From contig CM042156.1 in assembly GCA_023376005.1 (NCBI GenBank), positions 39,619,628 through 39,683,627 on the forward strand: a DNA stretch of 64,000 nt, read 5' to 3'. A program made the position numbers and the translations under genes. This document shows positions 55,885 to 64,000 of this stretch, one piece after another. Source of the stretch: Doryteuthis pealeii (Eukaryota; Mollusca; Cephalopoda; Myopsida; Loliginidae). Numbering within the stretch: the stretch's first letter is position 1; each line of letters starts with the position of its first letter. The notes under the pieces were generated by a model that was given only the letters and a program-made list of their open reading frames with translations, searched no databases and was not told where the DNA came from.

Positions 55885-57445
55885 TTATTTGAAACAGGGG
55901 GGTTATAATCAAAGAAAAGAACAGCTTGGATGCTAGCTCTTCCTATCACTCCCGACTTTCATTGCTTAATTTTCCTAATTTAACTATTTATGGGAATTTG
56001 TAAAGAATAAAATTACAGTTACTTTTTGTTTTATGAATTTCTTTTAAGATTTATCTGGGATTTTTGTACATATTTATTAAAATAAAGCCAAGCAATTTCA
56101 AATCAATAAAACCAAGCAAATATTTATTAAAATCAAATTATTAAGATCAATATGCAAATTAGCCTTCCTCTTCACACTGTAAATCGCTATTTGATTGTAT
56201 ATTTATAAATACAATGGTATGTTATAGTTATGTAGCTCCGGCCCACGCCGGGGGTCCAGTGGCTTCGGCCCTGGATCTTTACGAGTTAATAGCGTCGATC
56301 CCAGGGGGCCATCCCCCCAGGCAACACCTGCCCCCTCGATTTAAAGGGGCAGGGCTGGGTTTATTGCCCAGTGCCTGAGGCGCCCCCCTTGAGGGGGAAT
56401 GCCGACGGGATCGACGCAATTTTTCACCTGCCACTCCATGAGCTTCGGTTTGTGGGTGGTCCCACGTTAATAGGGACTTTGTGCCTGACCCGTACAAGTG
56501 GGGTACGCGGTAAATATCATGTAGATAAGGCCAACACCGGGTGTCCAGTGGCTTCGACCCTGGATCTTTACAAGTTAATAGTGTCGATCCCAGAGGGCTA
56601 TCCAGGCAATACCTGCCCCCTTGATTTAAAGGGGCAGGGCTGGGTTTATTGCCCAGCGCCCACCTTGTGGAGGAATGCAGAAGGGATCGACGCAATTTTT
56701 GTTCTTTCCCAACCATGAGCTTCGGCTTGTGGGTGGGCCCACGTTAAAACGAGGCCTTGTGCCCAGCCCATACAAGTGGGGTATGAGGCAAATACCTGTA
56801 GATAAGGCCAACGCCAGGGGTCCAGTGGCTTCGGCCCTGGATCTTTACAAGTTAATAGCGTCAATCCCAGGGGGCTATCCCCCCAGGCAAAACCTGCCCC
56901 CTTGATTTAAAGGGGCAGGGCTGGGTTTATTGCCCAGCGCCTGGCGAAGGGATTGACACAATTTTTTCCACCTACCACCTATGAGCCTTAGATTGTGAGT
57001 GGGCCCACATAAAAATGTCCTTGTGTCATGCCCTCATAAGTGGGATGAGAGGCAAATACCTGTAGATAAGGCCAACGCTGGGGGTTCAGTGGCTTTGGCC
57101 TTGGATCTTTCAAGCTAATAGCGTTGATCCCAGGTGGCTATCCCCCCAGGTAATACCTGCTCCCTTGATTTAAAGGGGCAGGACTAGGTTTATTGTCCAG
57201 TGCTTGAAACACCCCTCTTGAGGGAGAATGCCGATGGGTTCAACGCATTTTGCCACCACCACTCATGAGCTTCGGTTCGTGGGTGGTCCCATATTAATAG
57301 GGCCTTGTGCCTAACCTGTACACATGAGGTACATGGTAAATATCATGTAGATAAGGTCAATAATTTGGAAATCCAATTTTTACTAATAATTTGAGATTTA
57401 AATAAAAAATAGAATAGTGGAGTTGGTATTTTCTAGGGACTGGCA
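55885..57445 (-). mobile_element. Helitron family A, partial copy 5, split by a GC-rich tandem array
   Basis: 55885-56232 matches the 3' half of the element (minus orientation). About 57345-57445 resumes with the matching 5' part (AATAATTTGAGATTTAAATAAAA block). Between them lies the GC-rich array described separately. The array junction ATGTAGATAAGGTCAA resembles the Helitron's own ATGTGGATATGGTCAAC, so the insertion point is internal. Confidence 0.6.
56235..57360 (+). repeat. GC-rich tandem array, about 260-290-bp unit, about four copies
   Basis: Units begin near 56235, 56526, 56806 and 57067. Each contains GGCTTCGGCCCTGGATCTTT, CCCAGGGGGCTATCCCCCCA, CTTGATTTAAAGGGGCAGG, TTTATTGCCCAG and GTGGGTGGTCCCACGTTAA. 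Units vary: the third lacks the GAGGCGCCCCCC block. Composition is far more GC-rich than anywhere else in the window. Short inverted repeats inside each unit (GGGGG-CTAT-CCCCC; CTGGG-TTTATTG-CCCAG) could fold. It lies inside Helitron copy 5. Overlapping ORFs, such as the 145-codon minus-strand one at 56279-56716, simply follow the repeat. Confidence 0.9.
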
Positions 57446-57629
57446 AAAAAAAAAATTGGATACTACGAGTTTTAAAAGCGAATTAAGAATAATTAAATCT
57501 ATTATTTAAGGTTAAACATTGTCTAAATTGATAAGTAGTAGCATAATAACCATCATTAAAAAAAGAAAAATATAATTACATATGCAGTTTATTTTTAAAA
57601 GATTTAAAACTATTTGTTTTGGTCAATTA

Positions 57630-57751
57630 CACACACATACATATATATATATACATATACATACACACACATATATATACACACACACACACACACACTC
57701 ATATATACACATATACATACACACACACATATATATACACATATACATACC

Positions 57752-57785
<34 letters not shown>

Positions 57786-57800
57786 CATATGTGTGTGTGA
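57630..57800 (+). repeat. Compound CA/TA microsatellite
   Basis: Alternating ACACAC, ATATAT and ACATATAC blocks for 170 bp; frames of 60-82 codons on both strands are artefacts. Confidence 0.95.
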
Positions 57801-57898
57801 AGAAAAAAATGGAAGTGAATTCTTGGTAGTTATTATCTCTGGGCGTAAGTATTTAAGTTTTAAATAAACAAACAGACACATAATCTACATTATAATAA

Positions 57899-58412
57899 CT
57901 AGCAAGAATATGCACCCTCCCTCTGGGCATAAGTATTTAAGTTTTAATCTAAGGAAATATATCAAATCAGAAAGACTAACAGAGTTGAATAAGAATGTAT
58001 ATAAAAAGATCACACTTATTTTAATTATATTTCAATTGCTTTCTATATAAAATCATTGATAGGATTGATTTTAATGCATTGAAGAATAAAACAATAACAC
58101 CAAGTAATTATTTATTAAATTTGTTTTGTTAAAAGCAGTATGCAAATTAACCACACCATATATTATGTAAACCTTTATTTCTTAGTAATATATAAGACAC
58201 ATTGCAGGATTTTAAACGCACTAATAACATGGGCTGTTTTGAGGCAAATCTAACTCAGATTTTCATAGAGACATTGTTACTAAATGAGATTTATTCAATG
58301 TATTAATATTAATGATTTTGACTATAAATTAAATACTAATTGATAAACTTACACAATTCCTGAGGGTATTGTGACATAAGCAGTTACAGGCAGACAGACA
58401 CCAAATCTGAGA
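57899..58412 (-). mobile_element. Helitron family A, diverged copy 6
   Basis: The plus strand begins CTAGCAAGAATATGCACCC at 57899 (3' end with damaged hairpin) and continues with the family's TAAGTATTTAAGTTTTAA block. The likely TC end is at 58412, preceded by the family's GTTACAGGCAGACAGACA block. The interior is shorter and diverged. A near-perfect hairpin element follows immediately. Confidence 0.55.
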
Positions 58413-58420
58413 TTTGGTGT

Positions 58421-58543
58421 GTTAATAACAATTAAGTTCATTTCAGATAATGCGCACGCACAATTTTATGCTAGGAATTTGGCCAAATTCCTAGCATAAT
58501 AATTGTGCGTGCGCATTATCTGAAATGAACTTAATTGTTATTA
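58421..58543. repeat. Near-perfect 123-bp hairpin
   Basis: TTAATAACAATTAAGTTCAT, AGATAATGCGCACGCACAAT and ATGCTAGGAATTT are mirrored by AAATTCCTAGCAT, ATTGTGCGTGCGCATTATCT and ATGAACTTAATTGTTATTAA. The loop is only about two to four bases (TTGGCCAA centre). A half copy lies at 58723-58766 and another short palindrome at 58573-58648. Confidence 0.85.
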
Positions 58544-59445
58544 AGAACACATTTTATGATATTTTTGTTGTGCACTGTCTTATCAACACATTTTTGTTTG
58601 AGAAATAAAAATTTTATTTCTCAAACAAACAAAAATCTGTCGATAAGAATGAAATGTATTTTTATTCATTCAATTGTTTAAGAAAATCTCATAAGAAAAA
58701 CTATACAAGCAAATTTGTTAAGGGAGATAATGCACACACACAATTTTATGCTAGGAATTTGGCCAACTAAAGTTCATAATTACCGTGAAATGGATGTCAC
58801 GGAAAGAAAAGAAAAAAGAAAGTATCACTCCGACCCTTTACACACAGTCAACCAACAACAAAAATTTTTTTTAAATGACACCGATGTATGTGAAATGTAC
58901 ATAAAAAAGATTTAAAAAATAAAGAAAAAAAGGAGACAGGATATGAATTTCTTCGCGGTAACATACCATAGAGTTTGCTGTCAAAAACAAAAAAAACAAA
59001 AACAAACTCAGCACAAAAAAAAAAAAAGAAAAGAAAGAAAAATAAAACCAAAAAATCATTAGTAAATAACATCTTTATTTTTTTTTTTTTTTCACATTCA
59101 CCAAAAACAAAAAAAAAAGAAGGAAAAAAAAAAGAAAGTATCACCACGCAAAAAAAACAAACTTAAGCACGTCCATTTCTGATTTTCGTCTCTGATGATA
59201 AAGTTTCTTTGAAATCGATAAGACAAAAAAAAACATCTTTTTGTTTTTATTTTTTACATGAATTGTATTGCCTTCAAATTTTAATATATTATAAAAAATG
59301 AATGATTATTCACCACAGGAAGTAATGATAAATTATAAGTAGTTAAATTTTAAATCTTTACTTATTCTTTATATATTGCTAATATCAATTACATCTATTT
59401 GTCTGTAACAAAATCTACATCACAATTAACAAAATAGTCAATACA

Positions 59446-60447
59446 TACAGGGTGTCCACAAAGTCTGGGTACATGCAGATTTCACTATTGTATTTATTTA
59501 TTGAGTTCAGCTGAATTTTGCAAGGCAAATCATTATGCATTGAAAATTATGGAAATCATATTGAAAATATTGTTTATTAACATTAAATTAAACATTTTTT
59601 CACGCTCAGAATTGTGGAGACATGGAATAAACTGCCCACGTCTGTTGTGGGCTGCCGAAGCACTGAGTCTTTCAAAGCCTCCATGCTTCCTGTAGTCCAC
59701 CGACACTATACCTGATGCCACTCTCCACATACATATGCACACATGCGCACACATACATGCATATTACTACTGTAAACTGTTCATGTTCCTGACACTAATA
59801 CATTATTCTGTGTACTTGACATAAGACTTTGATGAGTTGTGGTGCACCTGAGCACAATAAATTTCATTATTATTATTATATTAATCAAATATATAATCAT
59901 ATATATTAAATATATAATATAATATATATTAATCAAATAAATAATATATATTATTTACTTATAATATAATATAATTGATAATTGTATCAGGTTTTTTTTA
60001 TCTTTAAATAAAATTGTTTTGTTTTAAAAGTATGTGTTAATCCCATGTACCCAGACTTTGTGGACACTCTCTCTCTGTATATATAATATATAAATCATAT
60101 TGAAAATATTATTATTAACATTATAATCAAATAAAATTGTTTTGTTTTAAAAGTATGTGTTAATCCCCATGTACCCAGACTTTGTGGACACTCTCTCTCT
60201 GTATATATAATATATAAATCATATTGAAAATATTATTTATTAACATTATAATCAAATAAAATTGTTTTGTTTTAAAAGTATGTGTTAATCCCCATGTACC
60301 CAGACTTTGTGGACACTCTCTCTCTGTATATATAATATATAAATCATATTGAAAATATTATTTATTAACATTATAATCAAATAAAATTGTTTTGTTTTAA
60401 AAGTATGTGTTAATCCCCATGTACCCAGACTTTGTGGACACCCTATA
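59446..60447 (+). mobile_element. Mariner/Tc1-type inverted-repeat element with amplified right end
   Basis: The left terminal repeat CAGGGTGTCCACAAAGTCTG starts at 59448 after TA. The matching right terminus GACTTTGTGGACACCCTA ends at 60444. The right-end block of about 124 bp (ATAAATCATATTGAAAATAT ... ATGTACCCAGACTTTGTGGA) occurs in four steps, ending near 60067, 60191, 60316 and 60441. A LINE tail is inserted inside (59599-59885). No transposase remains. Confidence 0.75.
59599..59885 (+). pseudogene. Non-LTR retrotransposon 3' end (ORF tail plus 3' UTR) nested in a mariner-type element
   Basis: The frame 59599-59715 reads FTLRIVETWNKLPTSVVGC then RSTESFKASMLP and ends at a TGA. This resembles the terminal piece of reverse transcriptase ORFs (the VVxxWNxLPxxVVxAxSxxxFK motif). 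The following 150 bases look like a 3' UTR, containing AATAAA near 59859 and finishing in an (ATT)n microsatellite. It is strongly 5'-truncated and inserted inside the inverted-repeat element 59446-60447. Confidence 0.7.
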
Positions 60448-60899
60448 GAACGATTGATGTTAATAAAATAAATAAAAGCTGTTCCATATAATTCAGCATT
60501 TAAATCATTTCCATTGTAATAAATAAAGTATAAATTATTTAAATAAATAAACAATATAAATTATGAAATTAATCAAAAAATTGTATTACTTTAAATGGAA
60601 AAAATCATTTGCAAAATTTGTAATCAATTTTAAGAATTATTTTTTTACTCTCGACTTTTTTTCAGTAACAAGAAGTTAATTAAATTTTACAAATAAATGA
60701 ATACTTAGGATTTTGTGTAACATTTATGTATAAAATATTCAAAATAGTTATTTAATTAATAATTAATAGATGCATGCAACATTTTATTTGATGGAGACCA
60801 AACTAAGTTTAATTTCAAATTGTCTTATTTTTTTACTTTTAATAAATTTGATGATTTTATTTACTTATACAAAACCCCTGACATTGAATTTTTTAACTC

Positions 60900-60969
60900 C
60901 ACCCCACTCAGTCAATATCTTTCAAAAATAGATTTTTACACCACCTGGAGGGTGTTTTTTATTTGCTAG
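60900..60969 (+). mobile_element. Helitron family A 3' end, isolated
   Basis: CACCACCTGGAGGGTG (decayed hairpin) is followed by TTTTTTATTTGCTAG ending at 60969 and then T. The upstream boundary is not recognisable; sequence back to about 60640 may belong to it. Confidence 0.5.
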
Positions 60970-62575
60970 TTTTTATATAAGTATTACATTTCTATATAAG
61001 TTTTTTGACATTTCCTCAGCAGGATATTCTGAATGGGTCGTAAATTTTTTTTTTTGCTTAAGTTAAAATATCCCTCGTCAATTAAGGTGATGAAAACTTG
61101 AATGATGGCTAAATGTTCATGCCTGAATGACCACAATTGATTCCACTAACTGATTGTCTTCTGATTCAAGGGAATGTACAAAAAGAAATAAAGAATTAAA
61201 TTATTCATTTGATTTACTGTAAATTTCAAAGTTACCTCCCCTTAATAATACAACATTTTTCTCCAAAAGGTCTCTATAACCTCTTGTTATTTACTAAACT
61301 TTGCTTCGTTTGGTACGTCGGCTTTCAATACCTCTTGTTAATATACGGTCACCCATTTAAGGAGTGAATAAGTTCATTAATGCTTAACTTTGGTGATCTG
61401 GTGGGAACTGGTGATTGTGATGACCGTAAGGCTTGAAATATCTATTACTTATAGTAATTATCAGTATTTCAAATATATATATAAAGTAAGTAAAGTCGTC
61501 GGGGTGGTCTAAAGTCGGTATCAGCCTATCAGCGAGGGAGTCTATCCCCTTTTCACTAGCGCCAGACCAAGGAGATTGTTTTTGGCGTCTGATGTGGAGC
61601 GCCACACCTACCATCAGCTCCTTACTTTACTGCCTAGATCCCTGTGCTATTCATATGTTGAGTTGGCAATTTTCAAAAATTCTAAATTTTCAAAATATTA
61701 CCAAACATCAGGGAATTGTCCGATTTTAATGAAATTTTCACTATTTTATTCATTGATGACTTAATTTTATAATGAATAACTTATTTTATAAAAATAAACT
61801 TGAAAGAAAAAGTTTTTTATCAACTCAGAATGTAGGGGTTGAGCTTTGTTCATTTGAAGAAAAATTTTTATCGTCCCTAAATTTTACATTTCTTGAAAGA
61901 TCAAATCCTGAAGAACATATTTAAAAAAAAAATAAGAAGAATTCAATACGCGAAAACAGTTATTTTTTTAAAACTCAAAATATAATCTATGTAGCATGTT
62001 TTTTTTGTTGTTTTTTTTTTTAGTTTTAAAAACAATATTTTTTTTTTAATTGATGCAAAAAAAGTTTTTATTCTGATTCAATTGACCTATTTTTATTCAT
62101 TAAAAAATTTAATAGTGAATTTTGAATGTCTAGAAGCAATTGTTGAAGTTAATATTTTCATCAGAGATAAAGCTCTATTTAATCTATCTAAAAATCTAAG
62201 TTTAAAAATGCGCAATTTTATGCCACATATTTTCTGAGAATTTTATATATTAAAAAATTATTACTAATGATAGTTCTTTTTCTTTACTGAAGAGTAAAGG
62301 AACATGTGTTATTCCCCTTTTTTTTTTAAATATTGGGATTTTTAGTCTGGGGCTTGAATGAACTGTCTAGTGTTGATCCTTGTTGTGTTTATTTTTTCTT
62401 ATTTGTTTTGGCTACGTCATGTAACTTTTCTTGTTTGAAATTTTCACACATCTAGGCTTCCATAACTTTGCTAAACTGTAAATTAACATTTATTGAAAAA
62501 ATTATATTTATTTTGAAAAAAGAATATCTCAAACCATGAGTTACTTCCCTTGTTGCATCTCCCTATATATATATA
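60970..62575. other. AT-rich DNA between Helitron end and last SINE
   Basis: Apart from the truncated SINE at 61487-61668, no element ends, tandem units or coding blocks were recognised. Confidence 0.4.
61487..61668 (-). mobile_element. tRNA-derived SINE (family S1), head missing
   Basis: The minus-strand body is intact (GATAGACTCCCTCGCTGATA and CTCCTTGGTCTGGCGCTAG), but the element stops at the CCAACTCA... segment. The tRNA-like head is absent, which is unusual because SINE truncation normally removes the 5' head. Confidence 0.75.
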
Positions 62576-62583
62576 TATAAATA

Positions 62584-62833
62584 AAAGTAAAGTTGGGGCG
62601 GCCTAATGTTGGTATCAGCCAATCAGCGAGTGAGTCTATCCCCTTTTCACTAGCGCTAGACCAAGGAGATTATTTTAGCATCTGAGGTGGAGTGCCACAC
62701 CTACCATCAGCTCCTCACTTTACCGCACAAATCCCTGTGCTACTCATACGCTAAGTTGGTGAGGGCCGGTATTCGAACTAGGAACCTTGTGGTTTCTAGC
62801 CGAACACTCTACCGACTGAGCTAAACCGACCCC
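62584..62833 (-). mobile_element. tRNA-derived SINE (family S1)
   Basis: Complete minus-strand copy; A-box TTTAGCTCAGTCGGTAGAG and B-box GGTTCCTAGTTCGAATACC are legible. Flanked by TA-rich repeats. Confidence 0.85.
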
Positions 62834-62984
62834 TTATATGTATATATATATATATAGGGGGGGGGACATTAATTGTAACTTCACTGTTTGGCATTAGCCG
62901 TGAACCGTCTGTGTACAGATTTGAGTTCTCTGGTGATTGTAAAAACATACCGCCGTAAAGTATGTAGCAATTAATTGTTCACCC

Positions 62985-63110
62985 TAGACTAACGGCCCGC
63001 TGATAACCGCAAGGGTAAGGAACTTGGCAGACGAAAATTCTGTCGGGTTTCGATCTCGGCTAGAGGTAGCTGTTAAAAAGTCGAGCCGCACTGATGAGAA
63101 GTAAACTTTG
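62985..63110 (+). mobile_element. Second copy of the 34.1-kb repeat
   Basis: Block order matches 34067-34195 in the opposite orientation; it ends at the assembly gap, so its right boundary is unknown. Confidence 0.45.
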
Positions 63111-63119
63111 AAACATATG

Positions 63120-63219
63120 NNNNNNNNNNNNNNNNNNNNNNNNNNNNNNNNNNNNNNNNNNNNNNNNNNNNNNNNNNNNNNNNNNNNNNNNNNNNNNNNN
63201 NNNNNNNNNNNNNNNNNNN
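63120..63219. other. Assembly gap, 100 N
   Basis: Exactly 100 undetermined bases, a conventional placeholder for a gap of unknown length. Sequence order across it should not be assumed to be tight. Confidence 0.98.
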
Positions 63220-63529
63220 TTCCCATCTTGTGGAATATGGGTAGTTATCTCCCATTGGACTGTTTCAATTGGATAAGGAACTCTTTGGCAAAAAGAGGAA
63301 GAAAGTGATTAGAGTGACGCCATTGACAATTGGTAGCAGACTGAAACCCAATTGTGGGATATATATTGTTTTGCGTTAACTATAATCTGCAACATCTGAG
63401 CTGGGTTGAATAGCCTTCTTCTCATACTCTTCTTATTATCTTATCTTGGGTATATTTTTCTATTTTGCTATCCAGAGCTCTCTCATCTTGAGTCTTTCAA
63501 CAATGGTGTATCTGCCCTGTCAGCTGGGC

Positions 63530-63890
63530 AGTAGAATACAACCGACTGCACCTCGCATAGGGGTAAAATCCCCTCCCAAGTGTGGGTCACCGTTGGCCAT
63601 TCATCATTCATCAGCTATTTTGAATCCCCTGGCTGAAAAAGGTATTTTCCAATCCCCTTTCATGGGGCTCAATCCATGATGCTTAAGAAGAGAGAGGGAG
63701 GGGGAGAAAGGAGGAGGAGAGAGGAGGGGAAGAGGGAGAGAGAGAAGAAGAGGTGGCTAAGGAGTCCATGAACATACAACACTCCACTTTAGCCCTTCTT
63801 ACATTTAGGATGTGGAAGCCCTTTCAATCAATCGGCTTGGTCATGTCAAAGTCCTAGCACCTATATAATTGTCCCAACCCTATTCCATTC
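63530..63890 (+). mobile_element. Interspersed repeat, partner of 11830-12060, with a GA-rich insertion
   Basis: It carries the shared blocks plus GTCCTAGCACCTATATAATT and CCCAACCCTATTCC, also seen at 55.3 kb. A purine tract (63687-63755, GAGAGGGAGG-type) interrupts it. Confidence 0.5.
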
Positions 63891-64000
63891 TAGACAGAAT
63901 CCATCTTGAATGTATGATGGCGAAGTTATCAAAGATATCTTATTATCTGCAGCACCTGAACAAATTAACTTTAATAAGGGTTAATAAACTTAAAATTCAA

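Noticed and set aside
56279..56716. Minus-strand frame of 145 codons in the GC-rich array
   Set aside because: The peptide repeats with the DNA unit; GC richness alone lowers the stop density, and no homology is recognised.

Overview
This window looks like a eukaryotic, AT-rich, intron- and transposon-dominated segment, most likely mollusc and plausibly cephalopod (octopus-like). That assignment is an inference. It rests on long introns, a very high density of several tRNA-derived SINE families sharing a common tail motif, many TA/CA microsatellites, and the wording of the one recognised protein. Nothing bacterial (operons, Shine-Dalgarno sites, CRISPR) is present.

One gene is firmly identified: RER1, the Golgi-to-ER retrieval receptor, on the + strand. 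Five coding exons (7050-7154, 9362-9458, 12960-13038, 19059-19194, 24438-24527) splice in frame with GT-AG borders. They give 168 residues from about residue 28 of the family to the stop codon. The first coding exon (about 27 residues) was not found and probably lies left of the window. The four complete introns total about 17 kb. They hold two antisense RTE-like LINE ends, a solo LTR, tRNA-SINEs, a Tc1 relic, palindromic MITEs and a 1.5-kb minisatellite of 44/53-bp units. Left of the first exon, 1-7049 contains SINEs, three Helitron-like copies (two head-to-head) and another solo LTR.

From 24.5 to 48 kb the sequence is mostly unique, T- and A-rich DNA with scattered SINEs, foldback elements and an approximately 32-bp tandem array (40.5-41.3 kb). 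A 0.7-kb polypyrimidine tract lies at 48.7-49.4 kb. Just beyond it, at 49736-49804, is a 69-nt open, splice-bordered candidate exon of an unrecognised gene. A weaker, phase-compatible candidate lies at 48074-48129.

From 50 to 64 kb the DNA is again mobile-element rich. It holds an internally deleted mariner, several foldback MITEs, a roughly 1.5-kb second Helitron-like family, and a GC-rich tandem array of about 280-bp units embedded inside a Helitron relic. It also holds a near-perfect 123-bp hairpin, a mariner-type element with a LINE tail nested in it and a fourfold amplified right end, more SINEs, and a 100-N assembly gap at 63120-63219. No element in the window carries an intact transposase or reverse transcriptase, so all are non-autonomous or dead copies. 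I see no obviously new biochemical system. The most unusual structures are the Helitron pair and its satellite-bearing relative, the minisatellite inside RER1, and the orphan exon.
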